From the NCBI RefSeq assembly GCF_002097535.1, contig NZ_CP020772.1, positions 3,450,501 through 3,514,500 of the forward strand: a stretch of 64,000 bases of DNA, in the 5' to 3' direction. Below, piece after piece: positions 16,965-24,368 of the stretch. Numbering within the stretch: the stretch's first letter is position 1; each line of letters starts with the position of its first letter. The notes under the pieces were generated by a model that was given only the letters and a program-made list of their open reading frames with translations, made no database searches and was not told where the DNA came from. This DNA is from Halobacillus mangrovi (GTDB lineage: Bacteria > Bacillota > Bacilli > Bacillales > Halobacillaceae). The position numbers were made by a program, and so were the translations under genes.

Positions 16965-18098
16965 ATGAAAGGTGTCACTTTCCAAGGCAAAGAAAACATG
17001 GCTGTGAAAGAAGTCGAAACCCCTTCAATTCAAGAAAATAACGATATGATTGTTAAAATAACTGCAAGCGGAATATGTGGATCTGATCTTCACCTATATA
17101 AAGGAGGAATTGAACCGAAAGAAGATTATGTGGTCGGTCACGAACCAATGGGCATCGTCGAAGAGGTCGGTCCAGATGTGAAGACTTTGAAAAAAGGCGA
17201 CCGTGTGGTAATTCCATTTAATATCGGCTGCGGTGAATGTTTCTTTTGTAAAAACCAGATGGAAAGCCAATGCGATGAGTCCAATCCTCACGGTGAAGTG
17301 GGAGGATTATTCGGATTCACGGAAATTAACGGAGGATATCCAGGAGGTCAAGCCGAATACTTACGCGTTCCATATGCTGATTTCACCTCTTTCAAGGTTC
17401 CGGAATCAAGTGAGCTCGATGACGAAAGTGTTCTTTTCTTATCAGATGTCATTCCAACAGCCTACTGGAGCGTCCAACACAGTGGAGTGAAAAGAGGAGA
17501 TACAGTTGTTATTCTCGGCAGCGGACCGATCGGGCTCATGGCCCAGAAGTTTGCCAAACTGAAGGGTGCTGAGCGCGTCATCGCTGTCGACCAGGTTGAC
17601 CATCGTCTAGATCATGCCAAACGCACAAACCATACGGAAATCTTCAATTTCAAAGAACATGAAGATATCGGCTCGCTATTGCACGAGGAAACTAAAGGCG
17701 GGGCTGATGTAGTCATTGACTGTGTTGGAATGGACGGTACCGTTCCTCCAGATGAATCGTTTGGATCGGAGTTCGATAATCAGTTCGGCACCATAAGCCC
17801 GATCAAGACTGCTTCCCAGGCGGTTAGAAAATTCGGCACGGTCCAATTGACAGGAGTGTACGGAACAGAGGCGAACGGTTTCCCATTAGGGGATTTCTTC
17901 ACTCGGAACGTTTCCTTGCAAATGGGGCAGGCCCCTGTGATTCACCTCATGCTGGAGCTTTATGACATGATTGAAAATAAAGAGTTCGACCCTACAGATA
18001 TCATCACCCATAGCATGAATCTTGAGGATGCCGCAAAGGGGTACGACATTTTTGATAAAAAAGAAGATGGAAATATCAAAGTGATTTTAAAACCATAA
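16965..18098 (+). CDS. zinc-dependent alcohol dehydrogenase (AdhB/formaldehyde dehydrogenase-like)
   Basis: 377 residues from the ATG at 16965; a GTG at 16956 overlaps the AAAGGA ribosome binding site. Catalytic zinc ligands are in ASGICGSDLH and GHEPMGIVEEVG. The structural zinc loop is CGECFFCKNQMESQCDES, and the NAD-binding motif is ILGSGPIGLMAQ. The insertion with DGTVPPDESFGSEFDNQFG resembles the glutathione-independent formaldehyde dehydrogenase branch and B. subtilis AdhB (378 residues). It probably oxidises short alcohols or aldehydes. It is a single gene between the divergent ABC operon and its own terminator. Confidence 0.9.
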   Translation: MKGVTFQGKENMAVKEVETPSIQENNDMIVKITASGICGSDLHLYKGGIEPKEDYVVGHEPMGIVEEVGPDVKTLKKGDRVVIPFNIGCGECFFCKNQMESQCDESNPHGEVGGLFGFTEINGGYPGGQAEYLRVPYADFTSFKVPESSELDDESVLFLSDVIPTAYWSVQHSGVKRGDTVVILGSGPIGLMAQKFAKLKGAERVIAVDQVDHRLDHAKRTNHTEIFNFKEHEDIGSLLHEETKGGADVVIDCVGMDGTVPPDESFGSEFDNQFGTISPIKTASQAVRKFGTVQLTGVYGTEANGFPLGDFFTRNVSLQMGQAPVIHLMLELYDMIENKEFDPTDIITHSMNLEDAAKGYDIFDKKEDGNIKVILKP

Positions 18099-18103
18099 TT
18101 AAG

Positions 18104-18137
18104 AAAAAGCCTCGTCCATTTTAGATGAGGCTTTTCT
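18104..18137 (+). terminator. terminator of the alcohol dehydrogenase gene
   Basis: AAAAGCCTCGTC pairs with GATGAGGCTTTT (one G-T pair) around a 7-base loop. Confidence 0.85.
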
Positions 18138-18449
18138 TTGTTAAGCTCAATGAAACTTTGTAACACCTGTGTCACACATGTAAAAAAACCAGGCAATCTC
18201 AAAACCTGTCAATATCGAAATACTGGTAATATTTATTAATAGATGAAAAATCCGCTTACCCAATTCTATTATTTCCACTTTTCTACATCTCATAAAAAAT
18301 ACAGAAGTGGCGCGCACATTCACTATTTACTAGACTATTTCCTCTCTCCTTCTCCTCTTACACTTCCAAAATCATCCTCAAATATTACGAGATTCCAATG
18401 GTAGGATGAAGTTGTTGAAAAAAACAAACTTTTTCAAGGAGGAGTTTTC
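18138..18449. other. intergenic upstream of the CAP-domain gene
   Basis: About 310 AT-rich bases. The end holds the ribosome binding site CAAGGAGGAG of the CAP gene. No recognisable riboswitch or gene. Confidence 0.5.
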
Positions 18450-19262
18450 ATGAAAGGCAAATCACTATTCGTAACAGGAGCGCTTGCTCTATCTATACTA
18501 GCAGCGCCGGCTACTTCTCTAGCATCTTCAGGAGATAGCCAATCTTTTAAAGTAGAACAAAACAACATTCAAATAGATAGCGTAATGGATTGGGTCGCTG
18601 AAAATGAAGAAGCGTTGAAGAGTCAAAACTTCGATCAAGTTGACATTCAATCTCTTCTAGAGCAATTCCAAGTCCAGCCCGCTAAACCAGAGCCGAAACC
18701 TGCTCCTGCTGAACCACAGCAAGAGAAAGAGCAGCCAAAGCAAGAACAACCTAAGCAGGAAGAACCTAAAGTAGAAGAACCTAAACAAGAGCAGCCAGCA
18801 GAAGCTGAACCTGCTCCTGAAGCACAGCCACAGCAAGAAGAAGCAGCGCCTAAAGAGGAAAACACTCAAGATGTAAGCTCAGAAGTATCTGCTTTTGAAC
18901 AAAAAGTCGTTGAATTGACGAACGAAGAGCGTGCAAAGCAAGGCCTTCAGCCGCTACAACTAGATACAGAGCTTAGCGCGGTAGCAAAAGACAAATCTCT
19001 AGATATGCAAAACAACAACTATTTCTCTCACAACAGCCCAACCTATGGTTCTCCATTCGATATGATGAAGCAATACGGCATTGATTACCGTACGGCAGGA
19101 GAAAACATTGCCATGGGACAAACTTCCCCTGAGCAAGTAGTTGAAGGCTGGATGAACAGTGAAGGTCACCGTAAAAATATCATGAACCCTAACTTCACTC
19201 ACATCGGCGTTGGACATGCAGAGGACGGAAACTACTGGACTCAAATGTTCATCGGTAAATAA
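18450..19262 (+). CDS. secreted CAP/SCP-domain protein (YkwD-like)
   Basis: 270 residues. Signal peptide 1-26 ending ATSLASS, a short helical part, then a linker of about 75 residues made of Pro, Glu, Gln, Lys and Ala (about 72-145). The CAP domain fills about 150-270. It shows LTNEERAKQGLQPL, SHNSPTYGSPFDMM with the first conserved His, AGENIAMG, GHRKNIMNPNFTHIGVG and YWTQMFIG. This is the architecture of B. subtilis YkwD and related secreted proteins of unknown biochemical function. No sorting motif is present; the linker probably spans the wall. It is followed by a strong terminator. Confidence 0.92.
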   Translation: MKGKSLFVTGALALSILAAPATSLASSGDSQSFKVEQNNIQIDSVMDWVAENEEALKSQNFDQVDIQSLLEQFQVQPAKPEPKPAPAEPQQEKEQPKQEQPKQEEPKVEEPKQEQPAEAEPAPEAQPQQEEAAPKEENTQDVSSEVSAFEQKVVELTNEERAKQGLQPLQLDTELSAVAKDKSLDMQNNNYFSHNSPTYGSPFDMMKQYGIDYRTAGENIAMGQTSPEQVVEGWMNSEGHRKNIMNPNFTHIGVGHAEDGNYWTQMFIGK

Positions 19263-19278
19263 TAGCCATTCCATCATT

Positions 19279-19312
19279 AACCCGTCAGGACCTATTCTTG
19301 ACGGGTTTTTTA
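19279..19312 (+). terminator. terminator of the CAP-domain gene
   Basis: AACCCGTCA and TGACGGGTT form a stem around a 12-base loop, followed by TTTTT. Confidence 0.85.
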
Positions 19313-19323
19313 ATTCAAAATAA

Positions 19324-19353
19324 TACCCACCGGAATCCTTGATCCGGTGGGTA
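19324..19353 (-). terminator. terminator of the propeller-repeat gene
   Basis: TACCCACCGGA and TCCGGTGGGTA form an 11-bp perfect stem, with TTATTTT following on the minus strand. Confidence 0.8.
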
Positions 19354-19360
19354 CGTTAAG

Positions 19361-20422
19361 TTATGAATACCATTTATGCCATAGATGATCGTTTCTTCCC
19401 CTAACAAAACAATCGATACGATTTTGCCCCCATGAGACTGCCCCTGGCGAGGAACGCACGCCGCCTTGTGGAGCGCCGAGGTCTTCCCAATTGCTCCATC
19501 TTGAACCATTCCACCATTTGTGCCACATCTGGTTATTACTGCCGCGTACAAACGTATCAATACGATTCCTTGCCCAGGAAGATGGTGCAGGTGCGCCATC
19601 AAACCCTCCTCGAGGGGCACCAAGATCTTCCCAGTTGCTCCAGCGTGATCCGTTCCACCATTTATGCCACATCCGGTCATTACGTCCTTTAACGAAACAG
19701 TCAATACGGTTGGGTCCCCAAGAAACCGCTCCTGGCGAACTCCTCACACCGCCGCTTGGCGCACCAAGATTCTCCCATTCTCTCCACCTTGAACCGTCCC
19801 ACCATTTATGCCACAGATTATTGTCATCCCCTCGAACAAAGCAATCCAAGCGATTGGACTGCCAGGAAGTGACAGACGGTGCTTCTTTGAACCCTCGTGG
19901 TGGCGAGCCAAGATCCTCCCATTCACTCCATCGTGAACCATTCCACCACTTGTGCCACATGCGGTCGTTATTTCCTCTTACAAATGTATCAATGCGATTT
20001 GGTCCCCATGATACGGCGCCAGGCGAACTTCTCACTCCTCCACGTGGTGCTCCGAGATCTTCCCACTCCTTCCATCTTGAACCGTCCCACCACTTATGCC
20101 ACATGCGGTTATCATTCCCACGCACGAAGCAGTCCAGTCTATTTTGCTCCCATGAGGATACAGCTGGTGAACCCGCGAACCCTCTAGGCGGTGCACCGAG
20201 ATCTTCCCAGCGTTTCCAGCTCGCCCTCCAGTCCTTGGGCTCATACTGGGCATTAACCGTCTGTTGGATATAATACGGATAAGGTTGAGGAAAATAGTAC
20301 GACTGACGATAAGGGTCATAACCGTACGGTGCTGTCGGATAATAAGTCCTATTATATCCATAAGGGTCATAGTAACCGTATGGGTAGACAACCGGACCTC
20401 CTGGATATCCTTGCTGATACAT
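19361..20422 (-). CDS. six-repeat beta-propeller lectin-like protein (PLL/DUF346-type)
   Basis: 353 residues from the ATG at 20422 behind AAGGAGG. The first 55 or so residues are Tyr/Pro/Gly-rich (PVVYPYGYYDPYGYNRTYYP) like spore or surface coat proteins; there is no signal peptide. Six repeats of about 47 residues follow, each with NR(I/L)D(T/C)FVRG, (M/L)WHKWW(N/D)GSRW and WE(D/N)LG. This is the pattern of Photorhabdus PLL-type lectins and DUF346 repeats. Repeats alternate between two forms: RGF...SW..NRLDCF (1, 3 and, less strictly, 5) and GGVRSSPGAVSWG (2, 4, 6). The N-terminal WKRWEDLGAP half-blade probably closes the ring with the incomplete last repeat. Sugar or surface binding is inferred, not shown. 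Confidence 0.85.
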   Translation of the reverse strand: MYQQGYPGGPVVYPYGYYDPYGYNRTYYPTAPYGYDPYRQSYYFPQPYPYYIQQTVNAQYEPKDWRASWKRWEDLGAPPRGFAGSPAVSSWEQNRLDCFVRGNDNRMWHKWWDGSRWKEWEDLGAPRGGVRSSPGAVSWGPNRIDTFVRGNNDRMWHKWWNGSRWSEWEDLGSPPRGFKEAPSVTSWQSNRLDCFVRGDDNNLWHKWWDGSRWREWENLGAPSGGVRSSPGAVSWGPNRIDCFVKGRNDRMWHKWWNGSRWSNWEDLGAPRGGFDGAPAPSSWARNRIDTFVRGSNNQMWHKWWNGSRWSNWEDLGAPQGGVRSSPGAVSWGQNRIDCFVRGRNDHLWHKWYS

Positions 20423-20652
20423 CACTTCTCCACCTCCTTATTAGTCTTCATACCAATTTATGCATATCCACCAATGAAAATGTCCTCACCACATGGCCGC
20501 TTTAGACTGGTTGTTCCCATAGAAGAACAACTCCTTATTGCCTGAATCATATGGATTATCCTTAGAAACATGGATTGAGTTTTACATAGAAAGGTTTATC
20601 GCTCTATTAATCTGTGGAAAACTCTGTAAGAACTATGAAGGGAGAAATGATG

Positions 20653-21258
20653 ATGAAACGGTGGAGCCTGAGGGTTTTCCCATTATTCCTAGTGCTTATT
20701 CTGGTTTCATGTGGATCGACGGAGGAAGGTACTGGAGGTTCAGAAAATGAAGAAGAAACAACGACAGGCGAAGAAAATCAGGAACAGACAGATTCAGAAA
20801 AACCTCCTGAGACCATCACTGTACAGTTAAAAGATAGCGATGGTAAAGAAGTAGGAACAGCTGAACTGGAACAGGAAGACCAGGGAGTAGATATCAATTT
20901 AGTCGACTCTTCTTTACCCGAAGGAATGCATGGATTTCATATTCATGAAAAAGGTTCGTGTGAAGCCCCTGACTTCAAATCTTCTGGCTGCCACTTTAAT
21001 CCTACTGATGTTAGTCACGGGACAGAGTCCGAAGATGGACCGCACGCCGGCGATCTCCCTAATATTGAGGCAGGTGAAGATGGTTCTGTTCAAAAAGAAG
21101 TAACTGCGGATCAGGTTACTCTCAAAAAAGGAGAGAAAAACTCCTTATTGAAAGAAGGCGGTACGGCTCTTGTGATCCACTCAAAAGCAGATGATAATAA
21201 GTCTCAGCCCTCAGGGGATGCAGGCGAACGAATCGCATGTGGAGTTATAGAAAAATAG
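20653..21258 (+). CDS. sodC: Cu/Zn superoxide dismutase lipoprotein
   Basis: 201 residues from the last of three tandem ATGs (20647, 20650, 20653), which is best spaced from GAAGGGAG. A lipoprotein signal ends at LILVSC (Cys20), then an acidic Glu/Thr/Gly linker. The SOD domain shows the copper ligands in GFHIHEKG and LVIHSKADD, the bridging His in CHFNP, and the zinc-site residues SHG and HAGDLPN. Disulfide cysteines are in GSCEAP and RIACGVI. B. subtilis SodC (YojM) is a paralogue that lacks copper ligands; this one appears to keep all of them, so activity at the cell surface is expected. Confidence 0.9.
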   Translation: MKRWSLRVFPLFLVLILVSCGSTEEGTGGSENEEETTTGEENQEQTDSEKPPETITVQLKDSDGKEVGTAELEQEDQGVDINLVDSSLPEGMHGFHIHEKGSCEAPDFKSSGCHFNPTDVSHGTESEDGPHAGDLPNIEAGEDGSVQKEVTADQVTLKKGEKNSLLKEGGTALVIHSKADDNKSQPSGDAGERIACGVIEK

Positions 21259-21583
21259 CAACGCCCAAAAACTGTTAAAGGCAAACAAAAACTTTTACAT
21301 CTTAAAAATGGCGATCAGTGGAAGCAATAGGAAAGGCACACCAGCTCCCTACGCTTTTATAAAATTGGAATAGGAAAGATAAAGGCAGCCAAAACCTTTT
21401 TTAGCAACAGCGCTTCAAACCAACTTTTGGCCAGTCAAATGACAGACTCTCTTTTTGAGGGTCTTTTTCTATTGCTTATTTTGCCCATGACAAAACAAAT
21501 TATCACATTCATTGTAAATAAAAAGTAAAGCAGGTATAGTTTATTCCCCTCTGCAAATGATAGGAAAGCAGGAGGTGTTCTAT
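21259..21583 (+). other. long 3' region of sodC ending in a terminator
   Basis: About 325 bases between sodC and the DUF2512 gene. A hairpin-capable stretch (GCCAAAA near 21388, TTTTGGC near 21425) lies shortly before an intrinsic terminator at 21444-21468. The layout could be a long 3' UTR or a small RNA; no known family was recognised. The rest is plain AT-rich sequence and the promoter and ribosome binding site of the next gene. Confidence 0.35.
21444..21468 (+). terminator. intrinsic terminator downstream of sodC
   Basis: AGACTCTC pairs with GAGGGTCT (one T-G pair) around TTTTT, followed by TTTT. Confidence 0.7.
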
Positions 21584-22015
21584 GTGGATCACTTGAAATT
21601 AATTGCTATGAAATTCTTGTTCAGTTTAGTTATTCTAGGGATCATTTTAGGAGCAGGGTTTGATGTAAATTTCGGTAATGTGTTTTTAATCACATTGGTG
21701 CTAACAGCTCTTTCCTATGCACTCGTTGATTTGATACTACTATCGAGATCCAGCAATACAACCGCAACGATTGCAGATTTTGTACTCACTTTTGCCGTCA
21801 TTTATTTTATGACAGATGCACTAACCGTGGGCGATAATGTTTTTGCAGCGACACTCATTTCAACGATTTCGCTGACCATTTTTGAATACTTCTTCCACCA
21901 GTCTGTAGCAAGAAACTTAGATGGCGAAGAAGAAAGAAGTGGAAATGTGAACCCTACGCCTCAGCTAAGCACTGAAGCATCTGAAGAGCTTTACCCTTAT
22001 GATGAAGAAGAATAA
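21584..22015 (+). CDS. DUF2512 (YndM-like) membrane protein
   Basis: 143 residues from a GTG at 21584 placed eight bases after AGGAGG; the longer frame from 21557 runs through that site and is rejected. Four membrane segments fill about 1-105, with KLIAMKFLFSLVILGIILG first, followed by an acidic tail ending YPYDEEE. The pattern matches the DUF2512 family found in sporulating Bacillaceae. Function unknown. Confidence 0.8.
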   Translation: MDHLKLIAMKFLFSLVILGIILGAGFDVNFGNVFLITLVLTALSYALVDLILLSRSSNTTATIADFVLTFAVIYFMTDALTVGDNVFAATLISTISLTIFEYFFHQSVARNLDGEEERSGNVNPTPQLSTEASEELYPYDEEE

Positions 22016-22022
22016 CTGAACA

Positions 22023-22061
22023 AAAAAACCGAGAAAACAATAAACTGTTTTCTCGGTTTTC
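22023..22061. terminator. bidirectional terminator
   Basis: AAAACCGAGAAAACA and TGTTTTCTCGGTTTT form a 15-bp perfect stem around a 6-base loop between convergent genes. Confidence 0.9.
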
Positions 22062-22064
22062 TGC

Positions 22065-22421
22065 TTACACAAAGGTGAGATAAGCGGAAACGAGTATAAC
22101 GAGCAAAATGACGACAGCAGTCAAAAATACGATGATTCTGTGTGAGGACACAAAACGGCTTTCATTAATATTACGCCTTGTCTGATAATAATTGATGGTT
22201 GCGCCAATGATCGTCATTACACCTAGAAACAGCGATGCAATGCTGACAAGAATGGCCAGATTTTCTCCAAATCGGCTCATTTGCTGGGCCCCATTAATGT
22301 GAAGCGTTGTTGCTAAAAATCCGACACCGACTAGGGCAATGGCGGTGCGAATCCAAGCCAGATAAGTCCGCTCATTCGCTAAATGCTGCTGAATCAGTTT
22401 TTGTTCATCCATTTTTTCCAT
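22065..22421 (-). CDS. DUF202 (YidH-like) membrane protein
   Basis: 118 residues with three membrane segments. The family signature LANERTYLAWIRTAIALVGV is at residues 14-33. A cytoplasmic YYQTRRNINESRFVSSHR loop precedes the last segment. Members are common small inner-membrane proteins of unknown role. It lies between the terminator and the homocysteine methyltransferase gene, about 85 bases after that gene, and could be expressed from its own promoter. Confidence 0.88.
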   Translation of the reverse strand: MEKMDEQKLIQQHLANERTYLAWIRTAIALVGVGFLATTLHINGAQQMSRFGENLAILVSIASLFLGVMTIIGATINYYQTRRNINESRFVSSHRIIVFLTAVVILLVILVSAYLTFV

Positions 22422-22507
22422 AGCCCGTCCTCACCTCTTTTACGAATTGTTTCTTCTTTCAGTTTATCACTTATGAAGAACTCGTATCCGTAAAACGCTC
22501 ACATGAG

Positions 22508-23557
22508 CTATGCTTTCGTACGGTATTTCGTGTTATGTTGTTGCAGAGTTTCGTCTGTCCCAAACAGGAAATGCTTTTTCATGTCTGGGGAATACGTAGA
22601 GTTCACAGTTTCTCTACCGACCGTCTCTGCTACTTCTCTAAGCATGCTCGGAGATGCCCCACAGCAAAGTCCGAAGTAATTGACACCAGTCTCTTTCGCT
22701 TCTTTTGCCCATTCGGCTAGCTCGTAGCGGTTGCAATACAGTGGATCTAACGAAGTAGGGAAAGTTGTCTCCGTTGGAAGTGAACACGAGCATCCGCCGT
22801 CCGGCAAGTTAAAAAAGGTCGGATGTTCTTCCGTAGTGCGGTATGGAATAGGCAGGGCCCCAACATACCCATTAACCTCTTCTCTAATCTTTTCGATATA
22901 AGGCTGCATCGTAGCAGGACCTCGGAAACAATTCATGCCAACAACAAGAGCCCCTTGTTCTTCTAGAAGACGGCATGCTTCTTCAACGGTATAGCCATCT
23001 CTTAAAATATTTTCACTCATCAATCCAAGCGTAATGACCGCAGGCAAGCCTTGCTTCTGAATTTCCTCTAAGGCGATCTTTGCTTCTTCATAGTAATAAA
23101 AGGTCTCTCCGTTAACGAAGTCTACCCCTTCTTCTCTACACCAGCCAGTCATTTCCCTGAATATTTCTCTTACTGCTGCTTTTGAATCATCGTCTTCTGG
23201 ATTGAAAAGATTCGTGTTGGATACGTTCCCTGCAACGAGCGCTTCTTCTTCCGGATGCTCTTGGGCCACCTCCTTAGCTAGACGGATCGCCTGGCGGTTC
23301 AACGGTTCAAGTAGATCTTCCTTGCCGATGATCCTCATTTTTTCTCTGTGACCATTATACGTAAAGGCTAGTACCACATCTGAGCCGGCAAGCATATAGT
23401 CTCTATAGGTCTGCTTCAAGGCTTGAGGGTTATCCAGAGCTACTTCTGGCACAAAGGATCCAGCCTGCAAATATCCTCTTCTCTCCAATTCAAATAAGTA
23501 CCCTTCCCCGCAAACAACGGGTCCATCCTGTAATCGCTCTTCTAATGTACGTTTCAT
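22508..23557 (-). CDS. homocysteine S-methyltransferase family enzyme
   Basis: 349 residues from the ATG at 23557; a GTG at 23569 is in frame but overlaps the AAAGG site. It is a TIM-barrel methyltransferase of the BHMT/MetH N-terminal type. Zinc-binding cysteines are in VVGMNCFRGP and GLCCGAS, and the barrel start is DGPVVCGEGYLFELERRGYL. Such enzymes move a methyl group from betaine, S-methylmethionine or a similar donor to homocysteine, making methionine. A SAM riboswitch and terminator sit directly upstream, so it is made when SAM is scarce. In a salt-tolerant host betaine is a plausible donor (inference). Confidence 0.9.
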   Translation of the reverse strand: MKRTLEERLQDGPVVCGEGYLFELERRGYLQAGSFVPEVALDNPQALKQTYRDYMLAGSDVVLAFTYNGHREKMRIIGKEDLLEPLNRQAIRLAKEVAQEHPEEEALVAGNVSNTNLFNPEDDDSKAAVREIFREMTGWCREEGVDFVNGETFYYYEEAKIALEEIQKQGLPAVITLGLMSENILRDGYTVEEACRLLEEQGALVVGMNCFRGPATMQPYIEKIREEVNGYVGALPIPYRTTEEHPTFFNLPDGGCSCSLPTETTFPTSLDPLYCNRYELAEWAKEAKETGVNYFGLCCGASPSMLREVAETVGRETVNSTYSPDMKKHFLFGTDETLQQHNTKYRTKA

Positions 23558-23589
23558 CCTCAACCGCACCTTTCTTTTTTAATAATGAA

Positions 23590-23622
23590 AAACCCTTCTT
23601 CCAGCAAAAGGAAGAAGGGTTT
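23590..23622 (-). terminator. riboswitch-controlled terminator
   Basis: AAACCCTTCTTCC and GGAAGAAGGGTTT form a 13-bp stem on the minus strand, followed by TTTTTCATTATT, between the SAM aptamer and the coding region. Confidence 0.88.
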
Positions 23623-23638
23623 GTATTCTCGGTTCTTC

Positions 23639-23750
23639 CTCTTATCTGCCAGATGGATCCATCTGTAGGAATTGGCACCTTTTTCAAACAAAAGCTTGAA
23701 AGGTTGCCGGGCATCACAGGGCCTAGTCCCTCCGCCTCTCAAAATAAGAG
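23639..23750 (-). promoter_or_regulatory. SAM-I (S-box) riboswitch aptamer
   Basis: The minus strand carries the S-box core in order: P1 arm CTCTTAT, GAGAGGCGGAGGGACTAGGC, GATGCCCGGCAACC, AAGGTGCCAATTCC, then closing P1 arm ATAAGAG. A terminator follows 17 bases later. SAM binding should end transcription before the homocysteine methyltransferase gene. Confidence 0.96.
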
Positions 23751-24020
23751 AATCATCATTCTATTTTTGTCTTGCTAGAAATTATAGAATCCATACCCGT
23801 CGACTGTCAATGGTTATTTTCAGTGAATTTAGAAATGAATGACGACTTAGTTTTGTTCACAGATTCTTAACAATTTCACTCATCCCTTGTGAAATCTAGG
23901 ACTGTGACTTTTTTTCTTTTTTATATCAAAAAAAAGCCTATGAACTTCTTGCAATCCGTCTGAATATTCCGTAAAATCAATCATAATTTATAAATATCAA
24001 CTAACAAGGAAGTGTTCGTG

Positions 24021-24284
24021 ATGCAAACCAAAACAGTGAGTAAGCTATACAACGTCTGTCCTCTATGTCACGGAACTGGAAAATATGAAGAATATGATGA
24101 TCATAAAGCCAACATGCTTGGAGATCACTATCAGCGTGTCAATCATGCCAATGAAATAGCAGCGTGGAAAATGGCCGTTGAAGAAACGAGCTACACGAAA
24201 GAATGCACGAAATGTCGCGGTAATGGCCATGTCCTGAATGATGAAGGTCAGCGTATGTACAAAATGCTTAAGCAATACGCCTAA
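24021..24284 (+). CDS. small protein with two DnaJ-like zinc-binding motifs
   Basis: 87 residues from the ATG at 24021 behind AAGGAAG. Two CxxCxGxG motifs, CPLCHGTG near the start and CTKCRGNG near residue 63, could together bind one zinc, as in the DnaJ Cys-rich domain. The middle is polar and helical. The family was not recognised; a chaperone or RNA role would be a guess. It stands alone. Confidence 0.7.
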   Translation: MQTKTVSKLYNVCPLCHGTGKYEEYDDHKANMLGDHYQRVNHANEIAAWKMAVEETSYTKECTKCRGNGHVLNDEGQRMYKMLKQYA

Positions 24285-24338
24285 ACAATAGTGCACGTCA
24301 CGTACCTTTAAAGACTCCACTACAAGAGTCAAACAAAG

Positions 24339-24368
24339 ACGGCAGCCATTTATTTGGCTGCCGTCTTA
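24339..24368. terminator. bidirectional terminator between the zinc-motif gene and the Z1 gene
   Basis: AGACGGCAGCCA and TGGCTGCCGTCT form a 12-bp perfect stem around a 6-base loop. One arm lies inside the last codons of the minus-strand gene. Confidence 0.85.

Noticed and set aside
18647..18869. Two Cys/Ser/Leu/Phe-rich frames antisense to the CAP gene
   Set aside because: They are shadows of the Pro/Glu/Gln-rich linker; no start signals.
19491..20273. 260-codon open frame on the plus strand opposite the propeller gene
   Set aside because: It is a mirror of the biased, repetitive codons of the minus-strand repeats (antisense of WHKWW gives repeated HHLCH). It has no ribosome binding site.
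19361..20300. Regularly spaced similar sequences resembling a CRISPR or tandem array
   Set aside because: The periodicity is about 141 and 282 bp, in frame and with protein-level conservation, so it is coding repeat of the propeller protein.
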